Positions 12,481-22,656 of a DNA stretch of 64,000 bases are shown piece by piece (the first letter of the stretch is position 1; each line of letters begins with the position of its first letter). Under the pieces are notes generated by a model that was not told the origin of the DNA, did no database searches, and was given only the letters and a program-made list of their open reading frames with translations. Location of the stretch: positions 32,472,825 to 32,536,824 of the forward strand of contig NC_068974.1 in the NCBI RefSeq assembly GCF_016808095.1, in the 5' to 3' direction. Source of the DNA: Vigna angularis (lineage: Eukaryota > Streptophyta > Magnoliopsida > Fabales > Fabaceae). Position numbers and translations under genes: made by a program.

Positions 12481-12607
12481 CCCATGCAAGAATTCAAGAA
12501 CATGTACCTCAACATAATAGCCACCAATATCATTACATACCTCTGCTATATTCTGCTGAATTTCGGCATTGAAGGTGACTACCAGAAGAAAAACAAAGAG
12601 AATCGAA

Positions 12608-13638
12608 CTTATGACTCAGATTGTTATATGAATATGGCAACAAGTTTCCAACAATATATAACAAATAGTTGCCTTTAGGACAGTGAACCACTGAAACAAG
12701 AAGATATTATGACATGTGCTTTTCCAACAATCAATGGATTTATAACGTTTCAAATAAGCTCTTGTTAGGTATCACTATAAACTTTCACATCTCAACTATG
12801 ATAATACCTTAGAGTCCATCTACCATTTGTCATCACATAAAAAATATTATTAAAAATAAAAATAAGAGAATACAAAAAGCATAGGGACCACACCAAATCC
12901 ATTATAAGAAATTCTAACATAGATAAACTATACTTATTATAAAAAAAATATAAAGAAATAAATGAAATGGATCTATAACTTCATCACAAGATTGAATCTT
13001 CTGTACATGTTTTTAGGATTCTTATACATGTTTTTCTTTTCTGCCAAAATGGTTTTCAGTTGATCCGCAATCATCTTCTAACAAGTTGAACACCTGCCAG
13101 TGCCAACTTGACGATGATAAGCAAAGCATCAACCAAGAGTAAATAGTTCTACTGAAGTTCGTTCATTAGTGTTTGTTATCTTTGAAAATAGATGCATTTA
13201 TTGAATCATCAAAAATTTGAGACAAGATCCACCATGCAATATTCATATAACAGTTTATTGAACCATGTAGTACCATCATTCAAAACTATCGTAGCACTAG
13301 GAATTAACACTCCACTCCAACATACAAAGCTAACCAAGTACTACCATAACCAACATGAATATAATTACCTTCTCAAACTCTTGCGCTTCACTTCCATCAA
13401 GCTTCTTACAATATGAGCACATCAACTTACCGGCATCATCACAATCCTGGTTAGACAAAAAAGCATACCAAACAAAAGCTCCAAAGAAGAGCAAGATCTT
13501 ACAACAACCTTTTTATGTGCATCATTATGTAAGGAATGCTTTCCTTTCCATCTGATAAAAACCTTTTTAAACAATCTAGAGTTTAAAGACCATGGTAGTA
13601 TGAAAATCTTTACACTGGAGATGCTTGGTGGTATGAAA
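12608..13638 (-). pseudogene. Duplicated 3' part of an LMW-PTP gene (copy A)
   Basis: Nearly identical to 24383-25236 and in the same orientation, except for an extra 166 bp (about 12727-12892). Three exon equivalents can be read on the minus strand: around 13509-13562 (VFIRWKGKHSLHNDAHKK), around 13378-13434 (LMCSYCKKLDGSEAQEFEK) and the last exon around 13020-13104. They correspond to the 3' exons of plant LMW-PTP genes. The last exon has a 2-base deletion relative to copy B, where GGATCATTACTGG becomes GGATCAACTGA. The first exon's donor reads GTTGTT. No catalytic P-loop exon belongs to this copy, so it is a broken duplicate. Confidence 0.75.
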
Positions 13639-13853
13639 ATCTTTAGGGGGACATATTTATTATGCATTTAAGACTGAATTGTGTTAACCGAACAGTAATT
13701 GAGAACTAATTTGAACGTCAGAGTATCTTAACAGGTACCCACCCCCGCTCGGATTGGATTAAGTGAACCTCAAAGTACAAGACTTTGGAAATTATGAAAG
13801 GATATAACTCGGACCCCAAATACTGAAACAGTTTAGAAGTAATAAAATGAATT
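13639..13853. other. Spacer between LMW-PTP copy A and the nested element
   Basis: About 215 bp with no recognised gene. It was contiguous with 17446 onward before the 13854-17440 element inserted, since the element's target duplication gaatt joins the two sides. Confidence 0.5.
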
Positions 13854-14247
13854 TGTTTCGGTTGAATTGGTCCGATGGTCGGTCGTCCTTCCTTGCTTTG
13901 CTCTCTTTTGATCTTCAATCCTCTCCGAGAACACGATCCACTCTAATGGGTTGTTGACCTGCAGAAGACACTCTGACGCTCAAGTCAGATATGTTTCATA
14001 AAGAGGTCTATATTTTATTAGGATAGAAAAAGACCATGGTACCTGACATCAGTTGTATTATTTATAGAGTTTGTGGCAGTCAAGTCCAGTGATTAGTTAT
14101 CACTGCAGTATAATTTTAGGGAATCAAACCCAATAATCAATAATTAATACTGTATATTTGTAGAGCGTAAGGTAATCTGACCTATTAATACCTGATAATT
14201 GCGCATGAATGACCATTAACTCCGATCGCTATATTTCATATAGTACA
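13854..14247 (-). repeat. Left (3') LTR, 394 bp
   Basis: Starts TG and ends CA; aligned end to end with 17047-17440. Contains the shared phrases 'gaagacactctgacgctcaa' and 'tagagcgtaaggtaatctg'. Flanked on the outside by gaatt. Confidence 0.92.
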
Positions 14248-14599
14248 TAAGCCCCCCAAGTCCGAGCAAGCTCTTTATTAAAAGAGGTACGTAGGGATTA
14301 TTATGAGCTTTAAAAGAGGTCGCTCATGTTGTATTTAGGGAGTCTATCTTCGATGTTTTAAGTCTTCATTTGCTCTATGTACCGAGCGGCGAACTGTAGG
14401 AGTTCTCTTTGGATCTGTTCCTTAGACTGAACAGAAAATGCTAAGAGTTCTCTTTGAAACTTTTTCCTCTGCAAGATTTTTTCACTCCAAAAAATATGTT
14501 TTTAAATAAAGTAAGCGCTTCAATATTTATTTTTATAATGAAAAGGCATTGGAACCTGACAAAACTGAACCTGTTGAGTAGTTGACTGATAAGAGTTCT

Positions 14600-15445
14600 T
14601 TTTCGAACTTCCTACATTGAGCGGGGATTTCTGAAGCCATTTTCATGACTTCCCCCCGAGCGGCTTGAGGCAGTAGTCATTTTTCTGACTTCCTGCGTTG
14701 AGCGGGGATTTCTAAAGCCATTTTCCTGACTTCCCCCGAGCGGTTCGAGGCAGAAGTCATTTTTCTGACTTCCTGCGTTGAGCGGGGATTTTTGAAGTCA
14801 TTTTTCTGACTTCCCCCCGAGCGGCTTGAGGCAGGAGTCATTTTTCTGACTTCCTGCGTTGAGCGGGGATTTCTGACTTCCCCCCGAGCGGTCTTGAGGC
14901 AGGAGTCATTTTTCTGACTTCCTGCGTTGAGCGGAGATTTCTGACTTCCCCCCGAGCGGTCTTGAGGCAGGAGTCATTTTTCTGACTTCCTGCGTTGAGC
15001 GGGGATTTCTGAAGCCATTTTCCTGACTTCTCCTCGAGCGGCTTGAGGCAGAAGTCATTTTTTTGACTTCCTGCATTGAGCGGGAATTTCTGAAGCCATT
15101 TTTCTGACTTCCCCCCGAGCGGTCCTGAGGCAGGAGTCATTTTTCTGACTTCCTGCGTTGAGCGGGGATTTCTGAAGCCATTTTTTTGACTTCCCCCCGA
15201 GCGATCGTGAGGCAGGAGTCATTTTTCTGACTTCCTGCAATGAGCGAAGATTTCTGAAGTCATTTTCTTGACTTCTCCCTGAGTGATCTTGAGACATGGG
15301 TCATTTTTTTGACTTCCTGCGTTGAGCGGGGATTTCTGAAGTCATTTTTCTGACTCACCCCGAGCGGTTTGAGACAGGAGTATTTTTCTGACTTCCTGCG
15401 TTGAGCGGGGATTTTTGAAGTCATTTTTCTAACTTCCCCCGAGCG
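14600..15445. repeat. Tandem array 1, units of about 82 and 68 bp
   Basis: About ten units built on 'gacttcctgcgttgagcggg' and 'gacttccccccgagcgg'. The phrase 'gacttcctgc' occurs at 15147, 15229 and 15311 (82-bp spacing) and at 14848, 14916 and 14984 (68-bp spacing). The short unit lacks the internal 'gaagccatttttct'. The minus-strand ORFs here (repeated KWLQKSPLNAGSQKND) are a by-product of the array; the 82-bp unit is not a multiple of three. Confidence 0.9.
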
Positions 15446-15489
15446 GCCATTATAACCTGACCAAGTTGAGGTCTGAACCTTCCTGCACG

Positions 15490-16900
15490 AAATATTTTAT
15501 AATTTAAAATTAAGAGTTGTTAGAACCTGACAAGGTAGAACGCAGCTCTGAACCATCCTATGCATAATATTTTACAATTTAAGAGTTGGTAGAACCTGAC
15601 AAGGTTGTACCTTCCTGTGCAGGATATTTTATAATTTAAAATTAAGAGTTGGTAGAACCTGACAAGGTTGAACGCAGATGTGAACCATCCTGTGCATAAT
15701 ATTTTATAATTTAAGAGTTGGTAGAACCTGACAAGGTTGAACGCAGCTTTGTACCTTCCTGTGCAGGATATTTTATAATTTAAAATTAAGGGTTGATAGA
15801 ACCTGACAAAGTTGAACGCAGCTCTGAACCATGATGTGCATAATATTTTATAATTTAAAATTAAGAGTTGGTAGAACCTGACAAGGTTGAACGCAGCTCT
15901 GAACCATCCTGTGCATAATATTTTATAATTTAAAATTAGGAGTTGGTAGAACCTGACAATGTTGAACGCAGCTCTGAACCATCCTGTGCATAATATTTAT
16001 AATTTAAAATTAAGAGTTGGTAGAACCTGACAAGGTTGAACCCCAGCTTTTGAAACATGCTGTGCATAATATTTTATAATTTAAAATTAAGAGTGGGTAG
16101 AACCTGACAAGGTTAAACGCAGCTCTGTACCTTCTACAGGATATTTTATAATTTAAAAATAAGAGTTGGTAGAACCTATAATTTAAAATTAAGAGTTGGT
16201 AGAACCTGGAAAGGTTGAAAGCAGCTCTGAACCATTCTGGGCATAATATTTTATAATTTAGAATTAGGAGTTGGTACAACCTGACAAGGTTGAACGCAGC
16301 TCTGAACCATCTGTGCATAATATTTTATAGTTTAAAATTAAGAGTTGGTAGAACCTGACAAGGTTGAACCGCAGCTCTGAATTATCCTGTGCATAATATT
16401 TTATAATTTAAAATTAAGAGTTGGTAGAACCTGACAAGGTTGAACGCAGCTCTGAACCATCCTGTTCATAATATGTTATAATTTAAAAGTAAGAGTGGGT
16501 AGAACCTGACAAGGTTGAACACAGCTATGTACCTTCCTGTGCAGGATATTTTATAAGTTAAAATTAAGGGTTGGTAGAACCTGACAAGGTTGAACGCAGT
16601 TCTGAACCATCCTGTGCATAATATTTTATAATTTAAAATTAAGAGTTGGTAGAACTTGACAAGGTTGAACGCAGCTTTGAACTATCCTGTGCAGGATATT
16701 TTATAATTTAAAATTAAGGGTGGGTAGAACCTGACAAGGTTGAACGCAGCTCTGAACCATCTGTGCATAATATTTTATAATTTAAAATTAAGAGTTGGTA
16801 GAACCTGACAAGGTTGAACGCAGCTCTGAACCATCTTGTGCATAATATTTTATAATTCAAAATTAAGAATCGATAAACCTCGCAAGGTTGAAAGCAACTT
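15490..16900. repeat. Tandem array 2, 75-bp unit
   Basis: About 18 units of roughly 75 bp of the form 'gttggtagaacctgacaagg' - 'ttgaacgcagctctgaacca' - 'tcctgtgcataatatt' - 'ttataatttaaaattaaga'. Some units carry the variant 'ccttcctgtgcaggatat' in place of 'ccatcctgtgcataatat', so two sub-types alternate in the first part. One unit (about 16166-16200) is shortened. Confidence 0.9.
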
Positions 16901-17046
16901 GAACCATCCTTTAGGAATTATTATGAATTTTTTATTCTTATTGCAAAACGTGATGTTGATCCGAAGTAGCGATGTCGAGGCCGAGCGCGTCTGGTTCTTC
17001 ATGTCTTCATGGGGATGCCGCTCGGCCCCACGGTGGGCGCCAAAAA

Positions 17047-17440
17047 TGTTTCGGTTGAATTGGTCTGAGGGTCGGTCGTCCTTCCTTGCTCTGCTCTCTT
17101 TTGATCTTCAATCCTCTCCGAGAACGCGATCCACTCCAATGGGTTGTTGACGTGCAGAAGACACTCTGACACTTAAGTCAGATATGTTTCATAAAGAGGT
17201 CTATATTTTATTAGGATAGAGAAAGATCATGGTACGTGACATCAGTTGTATTATTTATAGAGTTTGTGGCATTCAAGTCCATTGATTAGTTATCAGTGTA
17301 GTATAATTTTAGGGAATCAAACCCAATAATCAAGAACTAATACTGTATATTTGTAGAGCGTAAGGTAATCTGACCTATTAATACCTGATAATTGCGCATG
17401 AATGACCATTAACTCTGATCGGTATATTTCATATAGTACA
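17047..17440 (-). repeat. Right (5') LTR, 394 bp
   Basis: End-to-end match to 13854-14247, followed by the target duplication gaatt. The bases just left of it give the minus-strand primer binding region (TTGGCGCCCACC). Confidence 0.92.
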
Positions 17441-17514
17441 GAATTTATATCAAAATATTTATCTGTAAAGCAGTAAAAGCTTTTTGACGTTAATGGTGAA
17501 ACTGCATCCTTGTC

Positions 17515-18334
17515 TGGTTTCTTGTGAATATAGGGATGTCCCCGACCTCCCTCTCGAGAGGTAAATCCCTCTCGCGACAACAGCCGAGGGTAAATCCCCC
17601 TCCCGTGAGATAAATCCCTCTTGGAAGCTCCCCGGTCAAAGCCTAGGTTAAACGCAAAAGGCAAGGGGATATCTTTGCATCAGGTAAGTACTAAATTATG
17701 CACCAAATAAATACTTGAGTTAACCTTAAGGTAGGTAAGTACTAAATTGTGCATTGGTTACTTAGCTCATTGCAAAACAAAGTAATAAGGTGTTACTTAT
17801 AACAAAGGACTCAAACGATAAGGGCTGGCCAACAGCATAGCATGAGGCAAGAACGAGAAAGTAATGAAACATGTATCAAGAGTGATAGCAAAAGCAGTTC
17901 AAACAGAGCCCACAAAATTCACATTAACATCCGAGGAGGAAAGCAACATATCTAGTCTATTACATTAACAAGGGGATTAGCATTCTCTTCAGCAGATGGT
18001 GTGAAGCCTCCTTGCTACCTTCCACCTCCTTTGGCGGTGCTCCAGTCACCATGGCACCAGCCTTTTCTTGAGAGTTCTCTCCTGGGTCAACAATTTCTCC
18101 TAGCGTGATTTCGGTGGGGGCGGTAGCTCCTTCGGGTATGTTCTTAGTAGGGACGACAGGATCATCTATTTGTAGTTCATCAGGTATATTCTTTATGGAC
18201 ATGGGCACCAGCCCCTGATAGACATCCTTCATTATGTCAAACCCGACCCCCTCGGTCGACACATTCAGTAGAAGGGGAATCTGCCTTAATGCTTTCTCGA
18301 ATCCTAGGGTGTGCTCTTCGACAATGGCCTTCCC
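17515..18334 (-). repeat. Segment A, first copy of an 820-bp retroelement-internal sequence
   Basis: Runs from 'cttgtgaatatagggatgtc' to 'gacaatggccttccc' and is repeated at 22658-23485 with few differences. It includes the C-terminal part of the gag-like ORF (minus strand, about 17960-18320: MSTEGVGFDIMKDVYQGL...), here frameshifted near its end and lacking the GAMVTG duplication seen in the second copy. It stops exactly at the left LTR of the copia element. Confidence 0.8.
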
Positions 18335-18611
18335 TATAGGTTATTTTATTGAAGGAAAAATTGAGAGAGAGGAACACAGGAATATAAAACTGCATTAATA
18401 TTTTATTGAGGAGTGTTATTGCTTTTATAAAGCAAATAACTGAACGTAAATGCACGTAAATGTTCGCATCTATAACCATTAACAAATTAGTGCTCTTAGT
18501 GCCTAGAAAATAGCAAATAAATCCTATCAGTCAACATGACTTTTATTTTCCTAAAAAATAGCATAACATATTATTTTTAATTTCTAAATTTCCAATAGTC
18601 ATCAATCAACA
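18335..18611 (-). repeat. Copia left (3') LTR
   Basis: From 'tataggttattttattgaag' to 'tcatcaatcaaca'. Pairs with 22383-22656, which starts tgtagg. The adjoining 'ctcctcctt' is the polypurine tract of the minus-strand element. Confidence 0.88.
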
Positions 18612-20045
18612 CTCCTCCTTGACTTTGGAACTGCAAACTCCAAGCTTTTGTCTCAAGAACTCAAATCTAGATTTTGGAAGTGCCTTGGTTAGGATATCAG
18701 TCACTTGATTTTCTGTTTTGCAGTAAACTAGTTTCACTTGTCCTTCGCTTTGAACTTCTCTTAAAAAGAAAAGCTTTATCTTAAAATGCTTTGTTTTGCC
18801 ATGAAAAACTGGATTATTTGCAATTGAAGTTGCAGCTTGATTATCCACAAAAATCTTTGTGCTATCTTCTTGTTCCATATGTAAATCAGCCATGATCTTT
18901 CTTATCCAAACAGTTTGATTGACAGCAGCTGCAGCAGCAACATACTCTGCTTCTGCTATTGATTGGTCTATAATTTCTTGCTTTTTGGAACTCCATGAAA
19001 AAACTCCATAACCAAGAGAGAAACAGTAACCAGAAGTGCTTCTCATATCATCAACACATCCTGCCCAATCACTATCTGAATATCCATGAAAACTTAAGCT
19101 TTCAACTTTGTTGAACCATATACCATAATCAATTGTACCTTTAACATATCTAAGAATTCTTTTTGCTGCTTGAAAATGAATTTCACTAGCACAATGCATG
19201 TACCTTGATAACAAACTCACTGAATGCATGATATCCGTGGCAGTTAAATACATTAAGCATCCTATTAAGGATCTAAACAACTTTTCATCAACATTTTCAG
19301 CATCGTCTTCTCTGTAAAACTTTTCTTTTTGGTTCATTGAAGTTGCAGCTGACTTACACCCTTCCATGTTGAACTTCATAAGGACTTCCTTTGCATACTT
19401 TTCTTGGCACACAAATATTTCATTTTTCTTTTGTTGCACTTGCATACCAAGAAAAAATGTCATCTTTCCAAGGTCTGTCATTTCAAAGATATTTTCCATT
19501 TCTTCTTTAAACTTGTCAATCATCTCCTTACAATTTCCTGTAACAAATAAGTCATCAACATACAGAGATATCATAAGTATATCTTCATTCACCTTTTTAA
19601 TATATAAGGTGTACTCACTTAGACTTTTCACAAAGCCTAAGCTCATTAAATGTGCATCAATTCTGCTATACCAAGACCTTGGTGCTTGTTTCAAACCATA
19701 TAATGTTTTTTTCAATAGATAAACCTTGTCTTCTTGTCCTTGAAGAGCAAAACCTTTTGGCTGTTCCACAAAAATTTCTTCTTCCAAATATCCATTCAAA
19801 AATGCTGATTTTACATCCAATTGATGTATAAGCCAACCTTTTTGTGCAGCTAGTGCTAGCAGCAACCTTATTGTGTCTAGCCTGGCAACTGGGACAAATG
19901 TTTCAGAGAAATCCACCCCAAACATCTGAGCATATCCCTTGACAACAAGTCTTGCCTTGTATTTGTTCACAGAACCATCAGGATTGAACTTGGTTCTATA
20001 AACCCACTTTACTCCAATGGCCTTTTTATGACTAGGTCTATCCAC
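18606..20045 (-). pseudogene. Copia reverse transcriptase-RNase H (479-aa open segment)
   Basis: Contains the usual copia order: AIGVKWVYRTKFNPDGSVNK, LLALAAQKGW, QLDVKSAFLNGYL, LKQAPRSWY and the polymerase active-site motif LYVDDLFVTG. These are followed by the RNase H section with DWAGC, SWSSKKQ and AEAEYVAAAAAVNQ, ending in the ADxLTKALP-like 'VTDILTKALPKSRFE'. The RT-RH segment itself is open. A stop just before it (the codon after 20045 on the minus strand) separates it from the integrase side, so the polyprotein is broken. Confidence 0.9.
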
Positions 20046-20333
20046 CTACTCCCACGTATGATTTTTTTCAATCATTTTAAGCTCCTCTTCCATAGCATTT
20101 ATCCACCTCTTGTCAGTCGCAGCCTCTTCATACCCACTAGGTTCCATGACCGCAACATTACACCTTTGATAGATGTCAGAAAGCAATCTTGTTCCTCTGA
20201 CAGATTCATCATCCACATCTTCATTCTCCTCCTGCAATCCAAGCTCATTGTTGCCTTTCCAGTTCAAACAATCAAATTGTTCAAGGAATTTGTTGTCTTT
20301 CCAGCTCCAACAATCAAACTCCAAGAATTTCAC
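20046..20333 (-). pseudogene. Copia linker between integrase and reverse transcriptase
   Basis: A 95-residue segment ending in ATDKRWINAMEEELKMIEKN, the conserved start of the copia RT domain. It continues the frame of the neighbours but is bounded by stops on both sides. Confidence 0.75.
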
Positions 20334-20336
20334 ATC

Positions 20337-20804
20337 TCATGCTTTAAAAGGCGTTCTTTGTTGTAAAGCTTTTGTTGGCAGTCTATTGAGTAAAAATACT
20401 GCTGTATTTACAGCCTCTGCCCAGAATTTTTTAGGCAACTCTTTGTCATGAAGTAAGCACCTAGCCATCTCCATAATCGTCCGATTTTTCCTTTCTGCAA
20501 TGTCATTTTGCTGAGGTGAATAAGGGGCTGTAAGTTGGTGTTCTACACTTGTATCTTCATAAAACTTGTTAAATTTTTTGGAAGTATATTCAGTTCCTTT
20601 GTTGGATCTGATCATCTGCATTTTGCACTTGCTTTGATTTTCCACCAAAGTTTTAAACTTCCAAAAAACGCCAGCAACTTCATATTTAAACTTCATAAAA
20701 TATATCCAACACATTCTTGTCATGTCATCAATGAAAATAATATAATACCTACTGCCATTCAATGATGGTGTGCTCATAGGACCTCCAACATCTGTATGTA
20801 TCAA
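20337..20804 (-). pseudogene. Copia integrase core, inactivated
   Basis: Shows HTDVGGPMSTPSLNGSRYY, PYSPQQNDIAERKNRT and FWAEAVNTAVFLLNRLPT, i.e. the integrase core. The first catalytic Asp (HTD) and the Glu (AERKNRT) are visible. The second motif reads RSNKGTEY where family members have RSDxGxEY, so the second catalytic Asp is replaced by Asn. A stop precedes and another follows the segment. Confidence 0.88.
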
Positions 20805-20870
20805 TTGTAGATTTTGTATATCCCTCTAAGTCTTGTTTTGTGGAAATGGGAGTCTTGTTTGCTTTCCATA

Positions 20871-22250
20871 TTAACAAGCAATGCATGTAGGAAATACTTC
20901 TTCTATATCAGGTAAGCCTCTGACCATGTCATTCTTCTTCATGAATATTAGAGCATTGTGGTGAAAATGGCCCAATCTTTTATGCCAAAGTATTGTACTG
21001 CTGACCTCTTTGTGCACTACAGCTTGTTCTTCACTCATGAAGTCCAAAGCAAAGCTTTTTCCTTTCATTCTAACTTTAAATACTTCCTTGCCTGCTGAAT
21101 CTTTAATCATGCAGTTTTTGTCTTCAAACAACACCTTATAACCTTTTTCAAGCAATTGAGGAACACTCAACAGGTTTTGGTTAATTTCTGGAACATATAA
21201 AACATCTGAAATCAGTTCCAAACTTGTTTGACCTTCAATTGCCACTGTTCCTTTGCCTTTTACTGCAATATATGCTCCATTACCTACTCTGATTTTAGAA
21301 AGTGCAGTTTTGTCAAGTTCTTTAAAGAGTTCTCGATCATAACTCATGTGATTTGTGCAACCACTGTCTATGAGCCAACTTTCTGTGGAGCTATTGGTAG
21401 CAAAGCATGTAACAGCAAACAATTGTTCCTCTTGTGGTTGATCCTCAGCAACTTTAACTTCTCCTTGTTGTTGATGAGATTTGCAAATCTTTTCCATGTG
21501 CCCTAGCTGCCCACACTTATGACACTTTACATCCAGTCTCCACCAGCATCTTTTTTGTGGATGATTGGTTTTCTTACAGTGAGGACAAGGTGGAAAAACC
21601 TGAGTATTATTACTCTTATTGTTGATCTTGTTTAATCTTCCAGGTCTGGTATCATTGTTCTGCTTCTTCCTCTGTTTGTTGCCATTGCTCTGGAGTTTGA
21701 CTTGAAAAGCACCCTCCACAGATCTTTTTTGCCTCATAAGTCTTCTTTGCTCTTGGGCCTGTAAAGCATGCAACACCTCTGCCAAAGTGATCTTAGATAG
21801 ATCCTTTGTGTTCTCCAAGGTAGCTATAGAAGCTTCATATCTTTCTGGTATTGATACAAGAATTTTTTCAACAATTCTTGAATCAGAAAAAACAGTGCCC
21901 AACAATCTTACTTTGTTGGCAATGCCAAGCAACCTATTTGAGTACTCTTTGATGGTGTCTGATTCTTTCATTCTTTGCAGTTCAAATTCTCTCATTAAAT
22001 TCAATACTTGCATGCTTCTAATTCTCTCATCTCCTGCATATTCTTCCTTCAAGTAATCCCAAATTGCTTTTGTTGTGTTGTGAGACATGATCCTGGTGAA
22101 AATTAGTTTTGAAACACCAGAAAATAGACATGTCTTTGCCTTTGCTTTCCTGGTTTTTTTCTCCTTGTAGGTTTTCATCTGGGCTATAGTGGGGTTGTCG
22201 GGCAGCGGAGCAATATCGTAATCCTCCTCCACCGCTTCCCAAAGTTCCAA
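20871..22250 (-). pseudogene. Copia gag, protease and pre-integrase domain (459-aa open segment)
   Basis: Order of domains: UBN2-type gag (IWDYLKEEYAGDERIR, LMREFELQRMKESDTIKEY), a CCHC zinc knuckle (CHKCGQLGHMEKIC), protease (WLIDSGCTNHM), and the GAG-pre-integrase motif (LWHKRLGHFHHNAL). A stop lies upstream between the usual N-terminal residues (YDLWAIKM) and this segment, and another after FPTCIAC. Confidence 0.9.
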
Positions 22251-22368
22251 AGCCTCTAGGAAGTTCTACATTTTTATGGCCCAGAGATCATAGTTATCTC
22301 CATCAAAGATAGGAGGAGCAACTTCAGAGAAACTTGTTTCAGCATCCATAGGTCCCGTATGATGTAGC

Positions 22369-22382
22369 TCTTGATACCAATT
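22369..22382 (-). other. Copia primer binding site
   Basis: The plus strand reads gctcttgataccaa; on the minus strand TTGGTATCAAGAGC. It is a variant of the initiator-Met site with one extra base, next to the LTR boundary at 22383. Confidence 0.7.
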
Positions 22383-22656
22383 TGTAGGTTATTTTATTGA
22401 AGGAAAAGTTGAGAGAGAGGAACACAGGAATATAAAACTACATTAATATTTTATTGAGGAGTGTTATTGCTTTTATAAAGCAAATAACTGAACGTAAATA
22501 CACGTAAATGTTGGCATCTATAACCACTAACAAATGAGTGCTCTTAGTGTCTAGAAAATAGCAAATAAATCCTACCAGTCAACATGACTTTTATTTTCCT
22601 AAAAAATAGCATAACATTATTTTAATTTCTAAATTTCCAATAGTCATCAATCAACA
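22383..22656 (-). repeat. Copia right (5') LTR
   Basis: From tgtaggttattttattg to atcaatcaaca; near-identical partner of 18335-18611. Directly abuts 'acttgtgattataggg', the start of segment A'. Confidence 0.9.

Larger units (their letters stand above)
13854..17440 (-). mobile_element. Complete non-autonomous LTR retrotransposon (3587 bp) packed with tandem arrays
   Basis: Two LTRs of 394 bp each (13854-14247 and 17047-17440) start tgtttcggttgaattgg and end atatagtaca. They are bordered by an exact 5-bp target duplication, gaatt (13849-13853 and 17441-17445). On the minus strand the internal end beside the right LTR reads TTGGCGCCCACCGTGGGGCC, a Ty3-type primer binding context, so the element runs leftward. 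The 2.8-kb interior has no gag or pol and consists almost wholly of two tandem arrays. It must be mobilised in trans, if at all. The LTRs differ at only a modest number of sites, so insertion is fairly recent. Confidence 0.92.
18335..22656 (-). mobile_element. Ty1/copia LTR retrotransposon with disrupted ORFs
   Basis: LTRs at 18335-18611 and 22383-22656 (about 275 bp) enclose gag, protease, integrase, reverse transcriptase and RNase H in copia order on the minus strand. The primer binding site (minus TTGGTATCAAGAGC) lies beside the right LTR, and a purine tract (minus AAGGAGGAGTG) beside the left LTR. Several in-frame stops break the polyprotein, so it cannot act on its own. The left LTR begins TA instead of TG. 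The immediate flanks (ttccc on the left, acttg on the right) do not form a target duplication; see findings. Confidence 0.93.

Noticed and set aside
13422..13667. 81-aa minus-strand ORF as a gene
   Set aside because: Only 18 residues (FIRWKGKHSLHNDAHKKV) are exon sequence from LMW-PTP; the rest reads through introns.
14838..15297. Repeat-encoded minus-strand proteins (KWLQKSPLNAGSQKND units)
   Set aside because: The frame arises from a tandem array whose main unit is 82 bp and so not a multiple of three; frames shift between units and there is no promoter or homologue.
14600..16900. CRISPR-like regular repeats
   Set aside because: Units are contiguous without unique spacers, inside an LTR retrotransposon of a plant genome.
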